NCBI GenBank assembly: GCA_020848855.1
Contig: JADLHH010000528.1
Span: 1 to 8,489, forward strand
Origin: Anaerolineae bacterium
Lineage (GTDB): Bacteria > Chloroflexota > Anaerolineae > Aggregatilineales > Phototrophicaceae
DNA length: 8,489 nucleotides
Direction of reading: 5' to 3'
How positions within the stretch are numbered: the first letter of the stretch is position 1; each line of letters opens with the position of its first letter. Both the position numbers and the translations under genes were made by a program. Positions 1 to 5,423 of this stretch are shown piece after piece. The notes below the pieces were generated by a model that was given only the letters and a program-made list of their open reading frames with translations, did no database searches and was not told where the DNA came from.

Positions 1-10
1 CGCTTTTGAC

Positions 11-31
11 TCAGCACCCAGCACTCAGCAC
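11..31. repeat. three-copy heptamer tandem repeat
   Basis: Three consecutive heptamers, TCAGCAC, CCAGCAC and TCAGCAC, lie just downstream of the dienelactone hydrolase stop codon. Only one base differs between copies. The tract may extend beyond the left edge of the window only if copies are interrupted, because bases 1-10 do not continue the pattern. Short heptamer tandem repeats of this kind are known from some cyanobacteria; whether this belongs to a dispersed family here cannot be seen. Confidence 0.6.
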
Positions 32-36
32 TATTT

Positions 37-786
37 TTACACCAGCTTGCGCCCGAAGAAGTCCGCCATCTCGCTGAAAGCATCCTGCGCGATGTCGCTG
101 GTATTCAACTGCCCGTCCTGCACCATGAAGCCGTGTGGCTCGCCGGAGTAGACCTTCAGCTCAAACTCCGCGCCCGCCGCCGTCAGATCGCCGGCGTAGC
201 GATAGATGTCGGCGACCGGGCTGGGCTGGTCTGCCGTCCCGTGAATGATCAGCATCGGCGCGCTCAGGTCGCCGACGAAGCTCGCCGGGGCAGGATCGCC
301 ATTGTACGGGAAGCCGTACCACGCCACGCCCGCCTTGAACGAATCGATCTGCGGCAGCAGCAGCATGGTGTAGCGCCCGCCCGCGCAGAATCCGGTCAAG
401 CCGAGCCGCTCCGGGTCAACGTCGTCGCGGGCGCTCAGAAAGGCAACGCTGTCCTCGACAAGCTGCCTGACCGTGTCATCCGATGGCTGGCGCTCAAACG
501 TCTGCCAGCCGACCGCCAGCACGACGAAGCCTTCCGCCGCGAACTGATCGACCATCGTCCTGTAGCCCTCTTCCAGCCCGTTGAACGAGTGGATCAGCAC
601 GATTCCGGGGTAGACTCCGGCTTCGGCGGGCGCGGCGAGATCCGACTGATACGCCTGCCCGCCGCTCGTCACCTCGACATCGCCGCTTGTGACATTTTCT
701 GTCACATCCTGGGCGTATGCCGCCGCTGGCAGTACCGCAATTCCGATCAAAATCAACAGTATCGCAGCGAATCTTATCCTCATCAT
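37..786 (-). CDS. exported dienelactone hydrolase family alpha/beta hydrolase
   Basis: A 249-residue alpha/beta hydrolase of the dienelactone hydrolase family (PF01738 type). Residues 1-25 form a signal peptide: basic MMRIR, a hydrophobic core, then AAAYA before Gln26, so the enzyme probably acts outside the cytoplasmic membrane. The catalytic triad is visible: nucleophile Cys134 in GFCAGGRY, Asp186 in HGTADQPSP and His218 in EPHGFM. Cys instead of Ser as nucleophile is characteristic of this family, which hydrolyses lactones and esters. The length matches a family domain of about 220 residues plus the leader. The ATG at 786 is followed by a second ATG; an AGGA about 8 bases upstream favours the first. 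It is the last minus-strand gene before the window edge and is separated from yggT by a terminator, so it is probably transcribed on its own. The substrate is unknown. Classical dienelactone hydrolases are cytoplasmic, so an aromatic-degradation role should not be assumed. Confidence 0.88.
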   Translation of the reverse strand: MMRIRFAAILLILIGIAVLPAAAYAQDVTENVTSGDVEVTSGGQAYQSDLAAPAEAGVYPGIVLIHSFNGLEEGYRTMVDQFAAEGFVVLAVGWQTFERQPSDDTVRQLVEDSVAFLSARDDVDPERLGLTGFCAGGRYTMLLLPQIDSFKAGVAWYGFPYNGDPAPASFVGDLSAPMLIIHGTADQPSPVADIYRYAGDLTAAGAEFELKVYSGEPHGFMVQDGQLNTSDIAQDAFSEMADFFGRKLV

Positions 787-913
787 TCCACTATTCCTGA
801 CACTTTAGCTCGAACGGTGAGCAGCGATGCACGGCTGCGATTTACCCAGTGTATGGGAATTTTTCGCCGTTCCGTCCGATTCTCAACGGATTTTAATGCG
901 CTGCGGCGTGTCG

Positions 914-947
914 AAATAAAAAGCGCGGCAGAATGATCTGCCGCGCT
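914..947 (-). terminator. rho-independent terminator after the YggT gene
   Basis: A perfect 10-bp GC-rich stem (AGCGCGGCAG at 922-931 paired with CTGCCGCGCT at 938-947, loop AATGAT) is followed, in the minus direction, by a T-rich tract TTTTTATTT (922-914). It lies 46 bases beyond the YggT stop codon and before the dienelactone hydrolase gene, so it should separate the two transcripts. Confidence 0.85.
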
Positions 948-993
948 GTATGCAGGCTCGCTTGCGCGAACCAACACCCCCGCAGGAATGCCG

Positions 994-1458
994 CTAGTAT
1001 TCGCGGCGGTACGTCGTCACGCTGTGCCGGGTACGGGCGGGCGTGAAGATCAGCCGGAACAGGCGCACGATCAGCCACGCCAGCAGCGCGTATACGACGA
1101 TAGCGATCATCGAGTAGAGTTCGATCACCCCGTTGCCAATTACCGGCGAGCCGACCAGCCCGGCGAACGGCGCCAGGAACACGTCGGTCAGCGAGTACAG
1201 GAAGCGCACGAAGTCGCTGGTCGGGTTGGCGGCGATGAACTTCAGGATGATCCGCAGCCCAATCAGCGCTTCGATCACGCCGAACAGCAGCCAGATCAGC
1301 CCGGAGATGCGCGCCACCAGCACACGACCACCGGCGCTGGGGTCTTCGACCACCTCGCGCTCCGCCTGCACCGCCGGGTCGCGCCGTACCACCGTCTCGC
1401 GGACAACCGGCTCTTCGTGGATAACCGTTTCCCGCCTTCTCGTTTCGTATTCTGTCAT
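994..1458 (-). CDS. YggT family membrane protein with charged N-terminal tail
   Basis: A small membrane protein of 154 residues with one YGGT-type domain. In the 156-residue frame counted from the ATG at 1464, residues 1-47 are strongly charged and hydrophilic. They include an approximate 11-residue tandem repeat, RETVIHEEPVV then RETVVRRDPAV. Hydrophobic segments follow at about 51-74, 84-105 (shorter, amphipathic) and 113-140, then a basic tail ending TTYRREY. Many YggT proteins carry two such domains; this has one. Start choice: AGGAGG directly abuts the ATG at 1464, leaving no spacing, but is 6 bases from the in-frame ATG at 1458, so 1458 is preferred. Members of the family are poorly understood; links to cell-envelope biogenesis, division or osmotic tolerance have been suggested elsewhere, and nothing here identifies the role. 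The gene is divergent from the oxidoreductase and ends in a strong terminator, so it is probably monocistronic. Confidence 0.85.
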   Translation of the reverse strand: MTEYETRRRETVIHEEPVVRETVVRRDPAVQAEREVVEDPSAGGRVLVARISGLIWLLFGVIEALIGLRIILKFIAANPTSDFVRFLYSLTDVFLAPFAGLVGSPVIGNGVIELYSMIAIVVYALLAWLIVRLFRLIFTPARTRHSVTTYRREY

Positions 1459-1464
1459 TTTCAT

Positions 1465-1470
1465 CCTCCT
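1465..1470 (-). promoter_or_regulatory. Shine-Dalgarno that decides the YggT start
   Basis: The minus strand reads AGGAGG, then ATGAAA, then ATG. The first ATG touches the ribosome binding site; the second is at the optimal 6-base distance and is taken as the start. Confidence 0.7.
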
Positions 1471-1519
1471 GGGGCGAAACGCGCGCCTTTTCCGTCAGCA
1501 GACCGGCGCGCTCGCCCGA

Positions 1520-1548
1520 TTGAGATTAATTACAATATACATTAATTT
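1520..1548 (+). promoter_or_regulatory. candidate promoter / operator in AT-rich island
   Basis: On the plus strand TTGAGA (1520-1525) is 17 bases from TAATTT (1543-1548), an acceptable sigma-70-like pair pointing at the oxidoreductase about 210 bases downstream. The same island contains two copies of the self-complementary hexamer ATTAAT (1525-1530 and 1541-1546) with 16-base periodicity, which could be an operator. On the minus strand it is also rich in -10-like sequence (TATATT), so it may serve YggT as well. This is by eye only. Confidence 0.35.
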
Positions 1549-1759
1549 CAGCGCCGCCGTCCTGAGAAACTGGTGAGAAGATGCGGTCCCTGAACGCCGA
1601 TACTGGTCACCTGGCGGGGAATTTCCCTGGACACCCGGCTTAATCCCCTGTGCGGGGAAAGAACTAACACCCTGTCTGATCCTGCAAAACCCGACCGCCA
1701 GTAAGATGACCGCACAGATAAAGATGAACATGTAGCAATGCAGGGGGCGGTTAACCATC

Positions 1760-3202
1760 ATGACAGGTCGCATGGTTTATGTAGGTGTTTCTAATTCGGC
1801 TGTTGAAGCGCTGCGCCGTCAGGTCGAAGGTTCGGTGCTCACGCCAGATCATCCCGGTTACGCAATGACTCGGCGCGGCTGGAACCTCGCCGTCGAGCAG
1901 CACCCGGCAGTCATCATCGTGGCGACCAGCGCCGAGGACGTGTCGGCGGGCATCCGCTTCGCCCGTGAGCAGGGGCTGGGTGTCGCCGTCCAGTCAACCG
2001 GACATGGCATCGTTCACGCGGCGGACGATGCGGTGCTGATCGTCATGTCCGAGCAGAACGAAGTGTTTATCGACCCCGAACGGCAGGTAGCGTATGTCGA
2101 AGCCGGCGCGGTGTGGAAGCAGGTGCTGGACGCCGGACACGAACACGGCTTGGCGCCGCTGCTCGGCTCATCGCCCTATGTCGGCGTCGTCGGTTACACG
2201 ATGGGCGGCGGCATGGGCTGGCTGGCGCGCAAGTACGGCTACGCCGCCGACAGCGTCCGCTCGCTGATGATCGTCACGCCGGACGGCGTCCTGCGTTACG
2301 CCAGCCCCGCCCAGAATGCCGACCTGTTCTGGGGCGTGCGCGGCGGCGGCGGCAACTTCGGCGTCGTCACCGGCATCGAATTCGCGCTCTACCCGGTCAG
2401 CGAGCTTTACGGCGGCGAACTGATGTACCCAATCGAGCAGTATGCCGACGCGCTGCGCTTCTTCCGCGACTGGACGGCTGATCTGCCCGACGAGATGACC
2501 GCATCGATCACGATGATGCACTTCCCGCCGCTCCCGCAGCTTCCGGTGTTCCTGCGCGGCAAAAAGTTCGTGCAGGTGAAGGCAGCATACACCGGCTCGC
2601 CGGAACAGGGCGAAGCCCACATTCAGGAGTGGCTGGACTGGGCGACGCCGATCCATAATACCTTCCGCGTCATGCCCTTCACCGAAGTCGGCACGATCAG
2701 CAACGACCCGGTCGACCCGATGCCGTCGCATGTCGCCAACGAGCTGTTCAACGAGCTGAGCGACGAGGCAATCGATATTATCGTGCGCTACAATACCGAC
2801 GACCGCGCCCCGTGGGTCTTCACCGGCATCCGGCACATGGGCGGCGCGATGCAGCGCGCGGATCGCAGCGCCAACGCCATCGGCAACCGCGACGCGCAGT
2901 TCGTGCTGGAGATCGTCAGCGCCCTGCCCAGCCCGGAAGCGCTGGCACCGCTGGTCGACTACATCGCGCAGTTCAAGGATGAGTTGTTCCCGTATACCAG
3001 CGGCGGCAACTATCTGAACTTCATGGCGCCGGACGAAGCCAACACCCGCACCCGCGACGCTTACATGCCCGGCACGTTCGAGCGGCTGGTGGCGCTCAAA
3101 GCCAAGTACGACCCGGACAACCTGTTCCGGTACAGCTTCAGCATACCTGTGGGCGAGTCGCAGACAAACCGGGATTCAACCCAGGAAATGTTTGCGGTTT
3201 AG
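1760..3202 (+). CDS. FAD-binding oxidoreductase, berberine-bridge-enzyme family
   Basis: A 480-residue flavoprotein of the PCMH/berberine bridge family. Residues 48-212 form the FAD-binding domain and include STGHG (His82, the expected site of covalent 8-alpha-histidyl FAD), VGYTMGGGMGWLARKYG (145-160) and WGVRGGGGNFGVV (191-203). Residues 415-464 form the C-terminal berberine-bridge module, with GGNYLNF, the run from AYMPGTF, and LKAKYDPDNLFR. In doubly linked members a Cys lies in the segment G-x-C-P-x-V-G; here it reads GSSPYVG, with Ser138 in that place, so a single covalent link is expected. There is no signal peptide, so it is probably cytoplasmic. The family oxidises alcohols, sugars or secondary metabolites with oxygen or another acceptor; the substrate is not readable. 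Start: the ATG at 1760 has AGGGGG 12 bases upstream, rather far. The ATG at 1772, with AGGT nearby, is an alternative that removes four residues. It stands alone on the plus strand. Confidence 0.9.
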   Translation: MTGRMVYVGVSNSAVEALRRQVEGSVLTPDHPGYAMTRRGWNLAVEQHPAVIIVATSAEDVSAGIRFAREQGLGVAVQSTGHGIVHAADDAVLIVMSEQNEVFIDPERQVAYVEAGAVWKQVLDAGHEHGLAPLLGSSPYVGVVGYTMGGGMGWLARKYGYAADSVRSLMIVTPDGVLRYASPAQNADLFWGVRGGGGNFGVVTGIEFALYPVSELYGGELMYPIEQYADALRFFRDWTADLPDEMTASITMMHFPPLPQLPVFLRGKKFVQVKAAYTGSPEQGEAHIQEWLDWATPIHNTFRVMPFTEVGTISNDPVDPMPSHVANELFNELSDEAIDIIVRYNTDDRAPWVFTGIRHMGGAMQRADRSANAIGNRDAQFVLEIVSALPSPEALAPLVDYIAQFKDELFPYTSGGNYLNFMAPDEANTRTRDAYMPGTFERLVALKAKYDPDNLFRYSFSIPVGESQTNRDSTQEMFAV

Positions 3203-3233
3203 GGGGAATTCTCGCTTGAGTTGGGGGGAAAGC

Positions 3234-3269
3234 AGCGGGGCGATCCTGTTTAGACAGGATCGCCCCGCT
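3234..3269. terminator. 16-bp perfect hairpin after the oxidoreductase
   Basis: Bases 3234-3249 and 3254-3269 form a perfect 16-bp stem with loop TTAG. It starts 32 bases after the oxidoreductase stop codon. Neither side has a strong T tract (plus side TGCGTTTA, minus side GCTTTCC), so it may end transcription in both directions only weakly, or may mainly protect the mRNA 3' end. It also lies downstream of the truncated peroxidase gene on the minus strand and could have served both convergent genes. Confidence 0.7.
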
Positions 3270-3289
3270 TGCGTTTACAGCCAGCCGTG

Positions 3290-3500
3290 CTAGCGCACAA
3301 TCTTCGTCCGCCGGCAGCGAGGGTATAGTAACTTCCAGAAGATCGCCTTCCAGCGATTCCAGGAACGCGACGATGTAATGGACTTCTTCGTCCGTCAGCT
3401 CGCGCTTGAGCTGGACGCTGCTCATCGTGCGAATCGCGTCTTCGAGCGTCGCCGCGCTGCCGTCGTGGAAGTACGGCGCGGTCAGCGAGACGTTGCGCCA
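3290..3500 (-). pseudogene. 3' remnant of a di-haem cytochrome c peroxidase / MauG-type gene
   Basis: The minus strand from 3497 reads [39 protein letters not shown] and VAFLESLEGD. This is the recognisable C-terminal end of bacterial di-haem cytochrome c peroxidase/MauG proteins, where family members read [14 protein letters not shown]. Those proteins have about 300-400 residues and two CxxCH haem sites; everything upstream of this C-terminal stretch is missing, including both haem sites. Homology stops at 3498-3500, where plus-strand ABC transporter sequence begins. The 3' end is also abnormal: the frame does not stop after PADED but runs on through the hairpin into the oxidoreductase gene (to 3138). 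A TAG at 3290-3292 in a neighbouring frame, preceded by codons for KIVR, may be the original stop displaced by a one-base shift; that is inference. An internal ATG at 3425 does not make a functional protein. Confidence 0.8.
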
Positions 3501-4009
3501 CGTCGCTGCGGCGGAACATCGGCGTCGTCCAGCAGGACGTGTACCTGTTCGCCGGGACGGTCGCGGACAACATCCGCTACGGCAGGCTGGACGCGACCAT
3601 GCCGGAAATCGTCGCGGCGGCGAAGCAGGCGAACGCCCACGACTTCATCACGACGCTGCCGCAGAGCTACGATACCGACATCGGGCAGCGCGGCGTCAAG
3701 CTCTCCGGCGGGCAAAAGCAGCGCCTGAGCATCGCCCGCGCGTTCCTGAAGAACCCGCCCGTGATCATCTTCGACGAGGCGACCAGCGCGCTGGACAACG
3801 AGAGCGAGCGCGCGGTGCAGGAGTCGCTGGAGACGCTGACCGCCAACCGCACAACGCTGGTGATCGCCCATCGTCTGTCGACCGTCCGCAGCGCGCAGCG
3901 CATCGTCGTGCTAACCGACAGCGGCATCGAGGAGCAGGGCACGCACGACGAGCTAATCGAACGGGACGGCGTTTACGCAAGTCTGTACAACGTGCAGTTG
4001 AAGCTATAG
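3501..4009 (+). pseudogene. 3' remnant of an ABC exporter ATPase gene (ABCB/MsbA type)
   Basis: The plus-strand frame from about 3503 reads [20 protein letters not shown], then DNIRYG. This is the Q-loop region of a type I exporter nucleotide-binding domain, and the rest of the domain follows: signature [14 protein letters not shown] (LSGGQ codons at 3701-3715), Walker [13 protein letters not shown], the H-loop in IAHRLSTV, and a normal C-terminus [20 protein letters not shown] to a TAG at 4007. The transmembrane domain and Walker A, which should lie upstream, are absent because the sequence changes abruptly to the peroxidase remnant at about 3500. A 156-residue frame from the ATG at 3539 is open and uninterrupted. 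However, it lacks Walker A and the Q-loop glutamines, so it could not bind and hydrolyse ATP as a normal ATPase. The undamaged frame suggests a recent truncation or an assembly join rather than long decay. Confidence 0.85.
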
Positions 4010-4019
4010 GGGAAAGATC

Positions 4020-4101
4020 AACCTCACCCCGATGCGAACGCATCTCTCCTCAGCCACGACGTGACTGAAGAGAAGCAACCGCAGGTTGCCGGGGTGAGGT
4101 T
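4020..4101. repeat. 82-nt cloverleaf-like inverted repeat element between convergent genes
   Basis: Outer arms AACCTCACCCC (4020-4030) and GGGGTGAGGTT (4091-4101) pair over 11 bp, or 12 bp if 4031 pairs with 4090. Inside are three adjoining hairpins: GATGCG/CGCATC (4031-4044, loop AA); an imperfect stem at 4045-4073 (TCTCCTCAGCCAC against GTGACTGAAGAGA, two A-C mismatches); and GCAACC/GGTTGC (4075-4089, loop GCA). Almost every base can pair, giving a four-way junction. It begins 11 bases after the ABC remnant stop and ends 5 bases beyond the pdhC stop (read on the minus strand), so it could act as a two-way terminator for the convergent genes. There is no good T tract. It is not a tRNA. The CCTCACCCC-type arms recall dispersed palindromes of Chloroflexota and cyanobacteria, but that is recollection, not a search. 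Confidence 0.7.
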
Positions 4102-4106
4102 CGTTT

Positions 4107-5423
4107 CTACAGCAGCAGTTGCAGCGGGTTCTCCATCAGCGCCTTGAAGCGCTGCATGTACTGCGCGCCTTCCGCGCCGTCGCTCACCCGGTGATCCACG
4201 CTGATCGTCACCTTCATCCGGTTGCCGATGCCCAGCGTGCCGTCTTCCTTGACCACCGGCACTTTCTGCGCCGAGCCGACCGCCAGAATACCCGCTTCCG
4301 GCGGGTTGATGATGGCGATGAAGTGTTCCACGTCATACGCGCCCAGGTTGCTGACCGTGAACGTGCTGCCGGAAATGTCGTCGGGGCGCACCTTGCCCTC
4401 GCGCACGGCGGCGATCATCTCCTTGTTCTTCGCCGCCATCGTCCCCAGCGAGACATTGTCGGCGTCTTTCGCCACCACGTTGATCAGCCCGCCCTGTGGC
4501 AGCGCGACGGCAATGCCGATGTTGATCCGCTTATACCGCGCGACCTTGTCGCCGTAGAAGTGGCTGTTCAGGTTGGGGAAGTCGCGCAGCGTCAGCGCCG
4601 CCGCCTTGACGATCAGATCGTTGACCGTGACCTTGTGAGCGTCGTCCAGTTCGGCGTTGATCTGCTTGCGCAGATTCAGCAGCGCTTCCACGTCGATTTC
4701 GGTCGTCACGTAGAAATGCGGCACCTGCTGCTTGGAATCGATCATGCGCGCGGCGATACGGCTGCGCATCTTCGGCGTGTCGATAATCTCCACGTCCTCG
4801 CCGCTCGGCAGCGTGCCGTAGCTGGGCGCAGAAATCGCGCTCGGCTTGCTGGGGGCAGCCACAGCCGCCGGAGCTGCGCTCGGCTCGTAGCGCTCCACGT
4901 CCGCCTTGACGATCCGCCCGCCGGGACCCGACCCCAGCACCAGCTTCAGGTCAATGCCGCGTTCCGCTGCGATATTGCGCGCCACCGGTGACGCCTTCAC
5001 GCCGTCCGGGTAATTGCCGTCGTCGCCTTCGGCAGCTTCCGCCTGGCTTGCCTCGGTGCTTGCCGGGGCAGCCGCCGGCTGCTGCTCGGCAGCCGCCGCG
5101 ACCGACGCCTGAGTCGGCGCGGGTTTCGACGCGGGCGCAGGTGCGCCGCCGTTTGTCGATCCGCCGTTGGCGGGCGCGTTTTCACCCTGCGCCCCCACGT
5201 AGCCGATCACCGAGCCAACCTTGAGCGTTTCGCCCGGCTCGCCGATCAGCTTGATGATCGTGCCGGTCGCCGTCGCCGGGACTTCGACCGTCGCCTTGTC
5301 GGTTTCGATCTCGGCGATCACGTCGCCTTCGTTGATCGCCTCGCCGACCTGCTTCGTCCAGTTCAGAAGGATGCCCTCCTCCATGTCCGAACCGAGGTTG
5401 GGCATTTTGATTTCCTGCGCCAT
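4107..5423 (-). CDS. pdhC: dihydrolipoamide acyltransferase, E2 of 2-oxoacid (pyruvate) dehydrogenase
   Basis: The 438-residue core subunit of the complex. It passes the acyl group from E1 to coenzyme A on a swinging lipoyl arm. Residues 1-78 are one lipoyl domain with the lipoylated Lys43 in ETDKATVEVPA. Residues 79-140 are a flexible Ala/Pro/Gly linker. Residues 143-178 (KASPVARNIAAERGIDLKLV, then GSGPGGRI) are the peripheral-subunit-binding domain for E1/E3. A second linker follows to about 205, and residues 210-438 are the catalytic acyltransferase domain with DHRVSDGA (catalytic His411, Asp415). The length is typical for a single-lipoyl E2. The ATG at 5423 directly follows the pdhB TAA; GAGGTG in the last pdhB codons provides the ribosome binding site, so the two genes are translationally coupled. 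It is the last gene of the operon. The acyl substrate (pyruvate, acetoin or branched-chain) cannot be fixed from sequence by eye; pyruvate is the default. Confidence 0.93.
   Translation of the reverse strand: MAQEIKMPNLGSDMEEGILLNWTKQVGEAINEGDVIAEIETDKATVEVPATATGTIIKLIGEPGETLKVGSVIGYVGAQGENAPANGGSTNGGAPAPASKPAPTQASVAAAAEQQPAAAPASTEASQAEAAEGDDGNYPDGVKASPVARNIAAERGIDLKLVLGSGPGGRIVKADVERYEPSAAPAAVAAPSKPSAISAPSYGTLPSGEDVEIIDTPKMRSRIAARMIDSKQQVPHFYVTTEIDVEALLNLRKQINAELDDAHKVTVNDLIVKAAALTLRDFPNLNSHFYGDKVARYKRINIGIAVALPQGGLINVVAKDADNVSLGTMAAKNKEMIAAVREGKVRPDDISGSTFTVSNLGAYDVEHFIAIINPPEAGILAVGSAQKVPVVKEDGTLGIGNRMKVTISVDHRVSDGAEGAQYMQRFKALMENPLQLLL

Larger units (their letters stand above)
1459..1759. 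other. divergent intergenic region
   Basis: About 300 bases between the divergent YggT gene and the oxidoreductase, with no convincing gene. Contents: the YggT ribosome binding site; an AT-rich island at about 1519-1550 in otherwise GC-rich DNA; a near-palindrome GGGAATTTCCC at 1617-1627; and a small hairpin TCCCC-TGTGC-GGGGA at 1644-1658. The region must hold promoters for both neighbours. An open frame across it on the minus strand (1495-1773) has one hydrophobic stretch but overlaps the oxidoreductase start and has no family resemblance, so it is not called. Confidence 0.6.

Noticed and set aside
133..936. Long plus-strand open frame opposite the dienelactone hydrolase.
   Set aside because: It is an Arg/Ala/Val-rich antisense shadow of a well-supported gene with a signal peptide and catalytic triad; the same applies to the long plus-strand frames opposite pdhA, pdhB and pdhC.
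1639..1664. A single CRISPR-repeat-like hairpin (CGGCTTAATCCCC, short loop, GGGGAAAGAAC) similar in form to type I-E repeats.
   Set aside because: Only one copy is present, with no spacer-repeat periodicity and no cas genes in the window; the stem is only 5 bp.
1495..1773. Minus-strand open frame of 92 codons with one hydrophobic stretch near its start.
   Set aside because: It overlaps the start of the oxidoreductase, lacks a clear ribosome binding site, and resembles no family; the remainder has no protein-like character.
3539..4009. A stand-alone half-size ATPase starting at the ATG at 3539.
   Set aside because: It lacks Walker A and the Q-loop, and family homology continues upstream of that ATG to about 3503, so it is a truncated gene rather than a small protein.
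4020..4101. Possible tRNA because of the cloverleaf shape.
   Set aside because: The outer stem is 11-12 bp rather than 7, there is no T-loop consensus, no CCA and no sensible anticodon loop (loops of 2-3 bases).
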